Below are positions 14,436 through 27,228 of a DNA stretch of 29,438 nucleotides, in pieces. Under the pieces are notes generated by a model that was not told where the DNA came from, made no database searches, and saw only the letters and a program-made list of their open reading frames with translations. Source of the stretch: Monoraphidium neglectum. Taxonomy: Eukaryota > Chlorophyta > Chlorophyceae > Sphaeropleales > Selenastraceae. Position numbers and translations under genes: made by a program. The stretch covers positions 1-29,438 of the forward strand of contig NW_014013256.1 in NCBI RefSeq assembly GCF_000611645.1, in the 5' to 3' direction. Every line of letters begins with the position of its first letter. Positions within the stretch are counted from its first letter, which is position 1.

Positions 14436-16448
14436 ATGCTCACTTGCTTATCTGGGCGGCCAGGCATACTAAGAGTAACCTCGCTCGCGTCTCGGCGCTT
14501 GCGCCACTGCGGAGTTCGTGGCGGCGCAAACCGCGCCACTGCTGGGCGTGCGGACGCGCCAGCTTCGGCGGAGGGCGCCCCGGCTGTTGAGATGTCAGAC
14601 AACCCGGGCGTGCCCGCGGCGCGCAGCGTGCATGTCAGACCAGGGGAGGAGTTGGATCTGGAAGAGTACAATCAGCGCTGGCACAAGGTCAGCTATTGAA
14701 CGCTGTGGCTGCGCAGGGGTCAGCCTGGCACCCCTGAGCTTCTTCCGGGTCAAGGGGCAGCAGCAGCAGGGGGAGCAGCAGGAGCAGCAGCAGTAGAGGT
14801 AGCAGGCAGGAGCAGCAGCAGGAGCAGCAGCAGTTGTACCTGCACAGAGAGCATGCTTGACACTCGTAATAGCCTGACTCTGAACCACAACGCTACTGCA
14901 GATCTGGGCCGACGGCCTGCAGCCGGGGCAGCGCTTCGACGCCGGAAAGTGCTCCCCGCTGCTGCTGCACCTCCTGTCCACCGGCGAGGCGCCCGCCGCC
15001 GGCCGCCGCGTGCTCGTGCCGGGCTGCGGGCGCGGGTACGACGTGCTCGCCGCCGCGACCGCCGGCGCCGCGCTGGCGGTTGGGCTGGACCTGGCGCAAG
15101 AGGCGGTGGCGGCGGCAAGCGCTCTGCGCGACGAGTCGCTCACGGCCGACGCGGCGGCGCGTGCACAATTCGAAGCGTGTGAGTCTGCGGGATATCAGCC
15201 TAACAATGGGGTGGCCTTTTGTCGCAAATTTGCACGCCCAGGCCAGTTGCACTGCTGTCATGGTATTGCAGGGGCAGATGGAAGCCACGGGCTGCGCGGG
15301 TGCACCCCTCATCGGTGCTGTGCTGGCATCGCTCCCGCCGCATTGCTGCCACCCGTGGCTCACACGCGCAGGCGATTTTTTCACCTACCAGCATCCTGAC
15401 GGGCCGTTTGACCTGGGGTGAGGGCCGTGTTGACATCGCTGCCGTGGGGGGGCCGGGCATTCGGTTGCTGTCGCGCAGGCACAGGGTGCGTGGGCAGCCG
15501 TGCCCACACGCTGCAGAGCCGGTTGCTGTTTCAGGCTCATTGCTTGCAAGGCGCCCGCGCCCCGGCCGCCTCTGTCCGCCCCGCAACGCGTCCCTCCGGC
15601 CGCACGCGCGCCCCCGTGACCCACAGCTATGACTACACATTCTTGTGAGCCCGGCAAATGCCGCGAGGCGCGGCGACAAGTGACGACGCACATACCCGCG
15701 GTTCTCTGCCGGGCATGAAACCTCCGATCGACTCGAAAGGCTCGCTGCCGCCTTTTTGTCAGAGCATGCCGCCTGTCCCGCACCCGCCGCGCTGCCCCGG
15801 CCCCAGCCCTGCCGCTCCCATCTCCCCCACGCTCCTCCTGCCGCGCGCCGTGCCGTATGGCACCAAACAGGTGCGCGCTGCCGCCGCAGGCGCGCCGCGC
15901 GTGGGCCGAGGCCTGGGCGCGCCACCTGGCGCCTGGCGGGGAGCTGGTGACGCTGATCTTCCCGGTGGATCCGGGGGCCGACCCTGATGCCGGGCCGCCG
16001 TTCCCGGTGACACCCGAGCTGTACGAGTCACTGCTGCTGGCCGCGGGTGCGTGCGGCGGCCGCCGGCCGAGTATGCCTTCTGATTTGGACTGCGGCTGGG
16101 CTGGCGCGCGTCGGGGTGCTGTCATGTGTTCAAGGAACATAGCAATGGGCTGCGTGGTCGAGAGGAGAGCGCAGACGGGCAGCGCGGCTGCTGGGAAGCC
16201 CCAGTCAGGGCCGCAGCCTGCATTATCCAGGCGCACGCTCCGGGCATCTCATTGCATGCGTGCGCCCTACACTGCTCGCTGCTGGTGCACTGCTCCGCTC
16301 CCATGGCACCCCAGGCTTCGAGCGGGTCAAGCTGGAGCGGGTCCCGAACGGCCTCAGCCACCCGCAGCGCGTGGGACGCGAGTGGCTGGGCCGCTGGCGG
16401 CTTCCGAGTGCTGCAGGTCTCGAGCACGGCACTCAGAGCAAGTTCTAG
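14436..16448 (+). CDS. HOL: HOL/TPMT-family SAM-dependent thiol, halide and thiocyanate methyltransferase
   Basis: Probably transfers a methyl group from SAM to thiocyanate, halide or bisulfide ions, giving volatile methyl compounds. Exons 14436-14687, 14902-15178, 15372-15417, 15627-15644, 15871-16046 and 16315-16448 give 300 residues; starting at the internal ATG 14592 gives 248. The order of motifs follows plant HOL proteins: RWHKIWADGL near the N-terminus, SAM motif I VLVPGCGRGYDV, GLDL, DFFTYQ, GPFDLGYDYTFLCALPP, HLAPGGELVTLIFPVD, GPPFPV and AAGFERVKLE. The extra 52 N-terminal residues are rich in Arg, Ser and Ala with few acids and look like an organelle transit peptide, so I give the longer start. 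Exon 4 is an 18-base microexon encoding part of the FDL-YDYTFL motif. The exact substrate is inferred from family only. Confidence 0.9.
14758..14833 (+). repeat. Imperfect (CAG)n block in a methyltransferase intron
   Basis: CAG units interrupted by GAG, GGG and TAG triplets lie inside intron 14688-14901. This shows that CAG repeats accumulate in introns here as well as in coding exons. Confidence 0.8.
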
Positions 16449-17002
16449 GCCCCGTGATTGTTTCATTATCTTCTTGGCATATTCTAGGCCCGGTTGTCAT
16501 TTGCTGGTCAGAACCCTGTGGTGCGCCGCTTGGGTGTGGGCATGCCTTCATGGAAGGGCGTTTTCCTGCCTCGCTGACATCATCCCGTCTCCGTGTCTGC
16601 GCCGGCCCTCACCCACCGCCCCCGCACTTGCCACCGCGGTCGCGACGGCCACCGCTCTGTGACCGCGGTTGCTATTCGGCCTGTGTCGAGCGCTGATGGC
16701 AATGAATGCTTTATTCTTGCTGCTACTTGGATTGTTTATACCCCACCAGCTTTGCAAAGCCACAACATCAATGCAAAGAGACCGAGAGGATGAATGGCGC
16801 CTCTGTAGTGTAGGAATCTGCTTGCTGCTTGCCCACAACACACCCCCTCTGCTCTTCAGCTGGGGCAGGCAGATGCGGCCAACAATGAGTAACAATACAC
16901 AAAGCATGATGCGACTCAACAAACCAAGACAAATCAAATCGTGACGGCGAGGGACAGCACTGGTCAACTGGTGCTGTCGCTGCTGCCGTCGCTCGAAAGG
17001 CC
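16449..17002. other. Convergent 3' flanks of the methyltransferase and the WW-motif gene
   Basis: The genes on either side point toward each other, so this 554-bp stretch must hold both 3'UTRs. I see no TGTAA on either strand; both transcripts may use variant signals. No open frame shows a domain. Confidence 0.5.
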
Positions 17003-17810
17003 TCAACTCATGTATTGTGTCGCCCAGCCTGTAGCCATTCCTAGGACAATGCCGGTCAATGCCCATGTATAGGTGGGGTCTTTCTGCGCCTGCGGCGGCT
17101 GCCACGGTCTTTCCTGGCCCGCCGGATTGCCCGGCGTGGCTGCCGCTGCTGCTGCTGCTGCCGCTGCTGCCTGCGCCGCCGCCGACTGCGGGTCCAGGAA
17201 ACGCGTGGTTGGGCGCGGCTCCCCAACGTTGGTAGTTTCCCCAGTGCCTTCGTTCCAATAATAGGGCTGCCCTGGACATTCAGAGAGTAGTTGATGCGGT
17301 TCGGGAAGTCGGCAGGCGAGCAAAGGGCAAAATCATAGCCACATGCATGGAGGCGGTGCGCACATGCGCCATCTCGCCCGATGCTGCGCTGCCGCCGACC
17401 TCGTCCGCTGTTGACCATGCCGGCCAGAGCTCGCCCCTTCAAGGCCACCCCCAGTTCCCGGCCGTGTGCAATGGGAGTACCACCCTGCTGCGCTCGACTG
17501 CGTCGCCATTACACGTCGCTCGCGGGCCGTCTGTCCCCCTCCGCTTGTGCTTTGGCAGTGGGGCAGCCCCTTGCCCCTGCACTGAGATGCTGTCACCTGT
17601 CTGCTTATCGATGACTTCTCTCCACTCTTCTGAATGAACGCCTTGCTGCTGCTGTTCCTGGTCGTGCGGGCCCTGGTGGCTGCTTGCAAATGTGCGCAGC
17701 AGCATCGCTCTGCTGCGTGTGACAGTGGTGCTTGGACCAGCTAGCGCACCGTCTGCTGCTGGCTGTAGCTTCATGCGGCCTAGCATCAATAATGCATGTC
17801 TTACTGTCAT
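17003..17810 (-). CDS. Small, probably mitochondrial, one-helix protein with a degenerate WW motif
   Basis: Minus-strand exons 17810-17597 and 17271-17003 join in phase 1 (ACAG|GG, GTGACA donor, GTCCAG acceptor) to give 160 residues. The N-terminus (MTVRHALLMLGRMKLQP, then TRSRAMLLRTF) lacks acids in its first 19 residues, is rich in Arg and Leu, and looks like a mitochondrial presequence. Residues 61-92 read like a WW domain: EEWREVIDKQTG, then QPYYWNEGTGETT, then GEP. The second signature Trp is absent (Asn-Val there). The splice junction falls inside this motif and restores it, which supports the model. An Ala run (about 105-116) is followed by Pro/Gln-rich sequence and one C-terminal hydrophobic helix (about 138-157). 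The family is not recognised; a membrane-anchored subunit or assembly factor of a mitochondrial complex is only a guess. Confidence 0.7.
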
Positions 17811-18039
17811 GGCGTGCACAGAACGCTGCGCGCAGCTCAAGATCGAGCTCCGAGATCAGAAGAGAGCAAGCCCGACAGAGCTTCTCACACTGCACACGTG
17901 CCCCGAAACGAGTCTGTTTGGGAGCTCACACGAGACACGTATACCCATGCCACAGGTCTCCAGGACATGTGCGTCATCGTCTGAAACCGCCGCTGAGCTC
18001 AGCTGCGCCGTGGATTGTTGTCAGAGGCGTTTGCTGCAA

Positions 18040-18130
18040 GCACGCGTGCGCGTGCATGCATGGGTGTGTGTGCGTATGTTTGTGTGTGCTTCCGAATAGC
18101 ATGTGCGTGCATGTCTGCATGCGTGTTGCG
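18040..18130. repeat. GT/GC alternating purine-pyrimidine tract
   Basis: Imperfect runs such as GCGTGCGCGTGCATGCATG and GTGTGTGTGCGTATG alternate purine and pyrimidine for about 90 bp. Such DNA can adopt Z-form. It lies about 230-320 bp upstream of the WW-motif gene start (minus strand). Confidence 0.6.
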
Positions 18131-18645
18131 AGCATTGGCTCCTAAGAGCTTGCACTGTGCCTCGTACGCGGATGTATGGTGGCTGGCCACCCTGTCAGGC
18201 ATACCGCATGCTGTCCATCATCAATACCGGTAGCTGTATGGATGACATCACAGAGTTCATCAAGACGCTGAATGGGTTGCTGGTCCACAACATGCATACT
18301 TGTGGGGCAACAAGCAAGTTGTGTGATGAGGAGCCTTCTCAACACACTGATTGTTGGCCTGCGGCAACTCGTCTGCACCTCTTGGTACAGGCTGCAGGCC
18401 ACACAGCTGCTTTGCACCCCGCACCCACTGGACTGTGTCCGCCGCCACGGCTCTGCCTGCTGGGTGAGCACCCACTGAAGGCACACATGTGAAGCCCCCT
18501 CTCTTGCAGCCAGTCCTGCACGCTCAAGCTTTCCAGCTGACTGCATCAGGCTGCACTCTCGAGGGACAGCGTCGCTCCAATGGGTCACCCACGCATTGAA
18601 CAGCCTCAGCCGACTCCGACGCAAGGACCTTGCTGACCTTGTGCC

Positions 18646-18711
18646 AGGGCGTGCAGCCCCTCGGCCACGCTGTCCACAGAGCCGTCCTTGGAAAACCACC
18701 GCCGTCGCCGC
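18646..18711 (-). pseudogene. Broken duplicate of a GH9 endoglucanase exon segment
   Basis: This segment matches 20742-20824, inside exon 4 of the neighbouring GH9 gene, in the same orientation. By hand alignment about 61 of 65 aligned bases agree. It lacks 18 bases present in the gene (the bases around 20768-20785) and has one extra G that breaks the frame. Similarity fades quickly on both sides; the 31 bases to the left agree at about two thirds of positions. It is therefore a local duplication relic and not an exon: the intact gene has its own copy and the relic lies downstream of the GH9 stop. Confidence 0.7.
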
Positions 18712-18998
18712 CCACTTTTACGTCCGCGCATGGGAATCCAGGGGTTGCACGTGCATTACCAGTGTTTAGCGCTCGTTGGCGCGATGTGAATCCCACCAGG
18801 TTGGCATAAGATGAGGTGGACGATGAAAAAATCGACGAGGATCAAAATCTTTCGTGCGGGTTGCGCCGCAGGGCGCCCCAGCCAATTGCGCTTGAAACGC
18901 ATACCAATTGCAATTCAATGCATGCACCCGCCCCACAGCCTTATCATGTCAACCTCTGAGAGCCGCCTATCGCCGCACCCCCATGACACCTCCACTTT

Positions 18999-22344
<3,346 letters not shown>

Positions 22345-22759
22345 ATCTGAGGAGTAGTTAGTGCTCGAGCCCCGGTCTCTGTTGGTCTATGTCCTGTAGA
22401 CGGGTTGTTTACCACCAGCGCCGGGTTACATTTCCAGTTTCAACAACTTCTGGTGGCAATCCTTCCCCTGAAGCGTTCCAATCCGCCTAACCGTTCTCCA
22501 CGACACACCGGCAGCCGGCTATCTTCTTTGTGCACAAAAACCCTCACACACATGTCACTGAAGGTATTTATGGGGTTTTGAGCGTTGAGAAGCGGATGTA
22601 ACCGGAGAGCAATTCAAATCCGAACATCCAATCTATGTGAACGCCCCAATCCATCGAGAGTGGCTCGTAATCTTAAATCTTTATCTGAAGCTTTGTCCAC
22701 ATGACTGTAAGTTGAGTGATCTGGAGCGTGTTGCTCCACAGCACACGACAGCTCCCAGG
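22345..22759. promoter_or_regulatory. Shared divergent upstream region (GH9 gene and coiled-coil gene)
   Basis: The two flanking genes start on opposite strands 415 bp apart, so both 5'UTRs and promoters must share this stretch. It is markedly less GC-rich than its neighbours. A TATTTATG element at 22565-22572 is a possible TATA-like element for the rightward gene. No element is clear for the leftward gene. Confidence 0.5.
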
Positions 22760-25700
22760 ATGAGCGCGCTCAAGCGCCCGTTTGGGCTTAGCTTTCAGAT
22801 CCCGAAGCTGAAGAACAAAAAGGATGGCGGTGGCGACAGCTTCGACGAGCCGGCCTGCGGCAGCATCGACGAAGCAGCGCCGGGAAGCCCATCAAGCCCG
22901 GGCGGCCAGGACGAGAACCGCGCCCCGTCGCAGCCGGCCAAGACCCCAGGAAAGCCATCCGCGGCACGTGCGCCGGCGCCAGCGCCGGCGCCAGCGCCGG
23001 CGCCAGCGTTGGCAGCAACTGTGAAAGCAGCATCATATGCTGCACCCCTGCAGCCAGTGCAGCTGCTGGTGCATCACGCAGCAGGTCGCGCCTCATCCCC
23101 CCCGCACCCTGCGGCGGCCCAGCGCAGAGGCCGCTCAGTGGAAGCAGCAGATTGCGCAGCTGCCAAGGGCGACCGCTACGCTGCTGCCGTGGGCAGCGAG
23201 GGCGGTGCCAGCAAAGCGGGCGGGGAGCCCCCCTCCGCCCCAGCGCAGGCGGCCCCGGCTGCCGCTGCCGCGGAGGATTCGGCGCCCGCGCAGCCCCATG
23301 CACGCAGCCGGCGACGGGACGGCGGCGCGGCGGCAAGGGCAGAGGCCTCTCGCCCTGCGCCGATGGGGCGTGCAGAGGAGAAGGCCGCACACCCCACAGC
23401 AGAAGGGCCTCTGCGCGGTGCACGCGAGTGTGCAGAGGCAGAGCAGCAGCAGCTTTTGGGGCATCAGGAGCAGGAGCAGCAGGCAAAGGAAGGGAAGGAG
23501 AGCCTACTGGAGGAGCAGCAGCAGATGGCCCCGACGGGGCCCGCAGCGGCAGCGACATCAGCAGCTGGGGCTGCCAGGGCCGCAACGTCCCAGCCTGACC
23601 GCAGCGCCTTCCAGAGCGGCGAAGAAGTCTTTAGGTGATCCAGTCACCCTGGCGATCGCGAGCGCGGCCAGCCGCCCAGCAGCCTTGTCGTGCTGGCACG
23701 CCTGCCAAGGAGGGACTGGCCCAATTGTTTTTCGCCCTGACTCCACTCTCCAAGCCCCTTAAACCACACCCCTGCAATGTCGCCTCCTCCTCCCAATGGT
23801 TCAATCCGCACGACTCTCTCTAAAACAGGTTCATGAAGGAACTGGCGGAGACCGCAGACCGTGTGCTTCCAAGGGAGGAGGATGACGCGCGCGGCCCAGG
23901 CCGCGGCCGCGGGGCCGGCGGCGGCGCCGGGCGCGGCGGGCGGCAGAAGAAGGAGAAGACGCTGCAGGAGGCGCTGAGGGAGTCGTGGAATGGCAAGGTG
24001 CGGCCGGTGGGGAGGGAGCCGCCGGGTGGGCGCATTTGCCAGCTATTGAGGCGGCAGGGGATGGATGGGTCCTTGCTGGGCGTGGGCGCATATACCAATG
24101 GCTGGACACTTGGGTGAGCCAGCTCATCTGGCAGTCCACACTCACACCTCATCTTCGAGCAAGATCACACTCTTTCCTTTTAAACCCTCTGCGCGCGTGC
24201 GCCTGATCGCAGGACTATCTCGGCCGCCTGCAGGAGTTTGCAAAGATGCAGGCGGTGGCCGAGGGCGGCGCCGCGGCCAGCCCTGCCGCCGCCCACGGCG
24301 CCGAGCCCGAGTTCCGCCCAGTCTTCCGCGGCGCCGCGCTGACGCCCGCTAAGGAGCAGCTCGCGGCGCTGGCGGCGGCCGCGCGGCCGGGCGCGGCGGA
24401 GCGCGCGGCGGGGCAAGAGGAGGCACAGCAGGAGACCAAGAGGCGGCGGGCCGGCCGCGGCGCAGCGGGGCGCTCCGGCTCGGCAGAGCCACCTGATGCC
24501 GTCGAAAGCCCCGAGCCGGCGCCGCGCATCACGGCGGCGCAGCGCAAGCGGCGCATGACGACCGCCGCCGCGCTTGCGCCGGCGGCGGCGGCGGCGCCCG
24601 CGTCACCGGCCCCGGCCGCGCTGCAGACGCGCCTGGCGCGCAATCGGCGCGCTACGCTTGCCCCAAATGCATTGGCTGGCGTTCGCCTGCCGGCGCCTGA
24701 TCTGGCCAGCACACCCGCGCAGCCCCCGCTGCCCGCGCCAGATGCACTCGTGGCCGCGGCGTCGGCGCCGCACAGCGCGGCGCAGTCGCACGAGCGCCCC
24801 CCGTGGAACAGCGCGGCAGCAGCAGCCGCTGTCGCCGCGCCGGCGACGGGCGGCAGCGGCCGGGGTGCGGCAGCGGCAGCGGCAGGGGCGGCGGCAGGGG
24901 CCGCAGCAGGGGCCGCAGCAGGCTCATGCGCAGTGTCGGATCGTGGGGACCGAGCGGCTGTCGCGCGTCTGCAGGCGCAGCTGGACGGCCGCGCCGAGGA
25001 GGTGGTGGTGCTGCAACAGCAGTTGAAGGAGGCTGAGGTGTGTGCGTGCGTGTACGTAAGATGCTCGTGTGCAGCTGTTTGTGTGTGTGTGTGCATATGT
25101 GTGTTGCGTATATGTGTGTTTGCGTGTGTACGTGTGTTTGGGTGAGGCGTAAAGGCCGCTGAGCCATACAACGGCGGCGATGTTGAGTCCGGAATCACAA
25201 GAGACAAGAGGGACAACGAACTGAGGGCACGCGAGCGCACACACCCGCACCCACACCCTCTCACATACACACATACGCACACACACGCGTGTGCGCATAC
25301 GTCCCCCTGTTGCCCCGTCCCCCGGTCCCCCAACTACACACACACACACACACACACTCACACACACACATACACACATACACACACACATGCACACACA
25401 AACACACACACACAGGCGACCTCCAAGCTGGCCAAGAAAGAGGCCAAGGAACGCGAGAAGCAGGCCGCCCAGGAGGCGCGTGCGCGCGCCGCGCTCGAGC
25501 GGCGCGTGGCCGCGCTGGAGCGGGAGGCCGACGCGGCGCGCGAGCGGCTGGCGCGCGTCGACGCAGACAGGGTGGCGCTGCAGGAGCAGGTGGTCTTGGG
25601 CTCTGCCAGGGGCTGGGCAGTGGGGCACCTGCTTGGTGGCATGATGGCATGACCTGGCATGGCTCATATGATGTCATGGCTGTCGAACGCCGCCGCTCGG

Positions 25701-26092
25701 CGTTAGATCGCCGGCTAAATCCAGCCGCACATCAGAACACCATGAACTTGACCCCGCCATGCCCTCTTCAACCACGGGGATCGCGTGAATTGAAGCCGTT
25801 CTGCCGCTTCCTTGCACACCGCGCCTCGTGCCGCCGCCAGCTCGAGGGGCGCGACAAGGAGCTCAAAGCGCTCAAGGCGGCAGCGCGCGCCAGGGCCAAG
25901 CAGGCCGACGGCGAGGCCGGGGCGCGGTCGGCGCGCGACGCGGCGAAGGCCGCTGCGCTGGCGGCGCGCGCCAAGGCGTTCCACCGGGAGCTGCTGGCGG
26001 GGCTGGCGGAGATCGGCGTCGCGGCGGGGGCGGCCGCCCCCGCGGCGGCGAGGGACGCGGAGGGCGGCCGGGGCGGCGAGGGGGTGGAGTGA
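22760..26092 (+). CDS. Low-complexity, RG-containing coiled-coil protein, unknown function
   Basis: Exons 22760-23634, 23829-23997, 24213-25037, 25416-25589 and 25841-26092 (all GT-AG, phases closing) give 764 residues. The ATG at 22760 is the first Met of the open frame. Order of features: a basic start (MSALKRPFGLSFQIPKLKNK); a Pro/Ala tandem section encoded by a 12-bp repeat; long Ala/Gln/Glu-rich disordered sequence; an RG-rich patch (GPGRGRGAGGGAGRGGRQKK) in exon 2; the motif KDYLGRLQEFAKMQ at the exon 2-3 junction; and a heptad-like coiled coil at about 605-740 (LQAQLDGRAEEVVVLQQQL, later LAKKEAKEREKQ and LERRVAALEREAD). There is no signal peptide or membrane helix. A nuclear or cytoskeletal scaffold is possible, but I recognise no family. 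Exon 1 has no internal support beyond an open frame and codon bias. Confidence 0.75.
22973..23008 (+). repeat. 12-bp tandem repeat coding for Pro-Ala
   Basis: About three copies of a 12-bp unit (GCGCCGGCGCCA) encode an alternating Ala-Pro stretch in exon 1 of the coiled-coil protein. Confidence 0.8.
25038..25141 (+). repeat. GT-rich 5' arm of a coiled-coil gene intron
   Basis: The intron begins directly with GTGTGTGCGTGCGTG and stays GT-rich for about 100 bp, with a long GTGTGTGTGTGTG run near 25080. It is complementary in kind to the CA-rich 3' arm of the same intron. Confidence 0.85.
25238..25415 (+). repeat. CA-rich 3' arm of the same intron
   Basis: CA repeats, densest from 25336 onward, run directly into the splice acceptor at 25415 (CACACACAG). 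They stand where a pyrimidine tract is normally found. Confidence 0.85.
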
Positions 26093-26331
26093 GGAGTTTG
26101 GGGCGGGGGAGCGGGGCCGCCTGGCCGCGGGATTGACTGCCTTGGAGGAGCTTTATGTGTGGTAAGGTGGCATCTCAGGTTTTCCGGCCCTGGTCCACAA
26201 TTCCAGGACGGACTGCGGCCGCCAGAACGTGGCAATGGGACGACGGGCAACCACGGCTACTCAACTCGCACCTAGCCTGCTATGTCCTGGCTCCCTGCTC
26301 TGGCTATCATCAATCGTGATGCAATGCTTCT

Positions 26332-26336
26332 TGTAA
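26332..26336 (+). terminator. TGTAA poly(A)-type signal of the coiled-coil gene
   Basis: First TGTAA after the stop at 26092, 240 bp downstream; a second follows at 26363. Confidence 0.5.
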
Positions 26337-26672
26337 CCACCTTGTCTGCAAGTTGAGCGGGGTGTAAAACTGCAGGACATTGAATGTGATACAAGGGATG
26401 CTCGAGTTGACCTGCGTGTGTTGTGCAACCCAGGCAAGCTCGACAGCCCAGGTCCTCTTGTCCGATGCCGGTGCTCCACACATTCACGCATACGGTATGT
26501 GTTGTGAAAACATGAATTAGGACTGATTCGTTGAAGGCAACAACAAGTCAAGTTGACAGGCAGCCCGAATTTCACACAAGTCAACCAGGGGAGACGCCTT
26601 CAATCGCAAGCCCGCGAAAACTGGACCGCGCCCTCGGAAGCGTGCAAGAAATGCTGTGCTATTCTGAATCAT

Positions 26673-26679
26673 TATAAAA
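26673..26679 (+). promoter_or_regulatory. TATA box of the small basic-protein gene
   Basis: TATAAAA in an AT-rich context. Transcription would begin near 26700-26710, leaving a short 5'UTR exon that ends at the strong donor CAG|GTGAGC at 26764/26765. Confidence 0.55.
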
Positions 26680-26764
26680 CGCCATCGCTGCACCCGTAGT
26701 TTTGATTGCGATTTTCAACACAACAGCGGGTGATCCCGGCTCTCTGCGGCCCTTGCAAGCACAG

Positions 26765-27120
26765 GTGAGCGTCATGTCAATTTTTGAGGAGTGTAGGCCG
26801 TGGGGGCCTGTGACTGCAGGCTGGCACGGACATGAAAGGCCTTGGCCCAACCGATTGTTATCGCGCTGTTCCCGTGCTGCAGCCGCGTGTATGTGAAGCA
26901 GTATAGATTTTCGTGTCCACCAGGGTGCCGCACTATGCCACGGCGCATGCGCGGTGGCCCTTGCCGCACAACAAGCCGAACAGCAACAGCCTCCCAGCGA
27001 AGCGCGAGCGCGTGCGACCCACGTCAATATGGGTGACTCTCCCGCTTGACTGAGCGCCTGCGCTCTTATCAATGTCACGCATGCTTCCATCCGTCCAGGC
27101 ACGCTTTTCTTCCCCCTGTA
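26765..27120 (+). other. Probable 5'UTR intron
   Basis: Donor CAG|GTGAGC at 26765 and acceptor TTTTCTTCCCCCTGTAG ending 27120 both fit consensus well, with a strong pyrimidine tract. Removing these 356 bp leaves a 5'UTR without ATG before the start codon at 27229. Confidence 0.5.
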
Positions 27121-27228
27121 GCCTGTGCGGCTGCCAGGCGTGCGATTGCCGACCCCTAGGCGCGAAGCGCTAGAAGCAGCACCCAGCCGCAGCGGCCCAA
27201 ACACCAGCCGCAGCACCCACCACCTACG

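Larger units (their letters stand above)
17811..18998. other. 5' flank of the WW-motif gene and 3' flank of the GH9 gene
   Basis: The flanking genes are in tandem on the minus strand. The stretch holds an alternating purine-pyrimidine, GT-rich patch at about 18040-18130, a broken copy of a GH9 exon segment at 18646-18711, and no intact gene that I can support. No clear TATA box or minus-strand TGTAA is seen. Confidence 0.5.
26093..27228. other. Coiled-coil gene 3'UTR, then promoter and 5'UTR of the small basic-protein gene
   Basis: TGTAA motifs at 26332-26336 and 26363-26367 probably end the coiled-coil transcript. A TATA box at 26673-26679 then starts the next transcription unit, with a likely 5'UTR intron at 26765-27120. 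No coding gene is supported; a 276-residue open frame on the minus strand is Arg/Pro/Ser noise. Confidence 0.55.
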
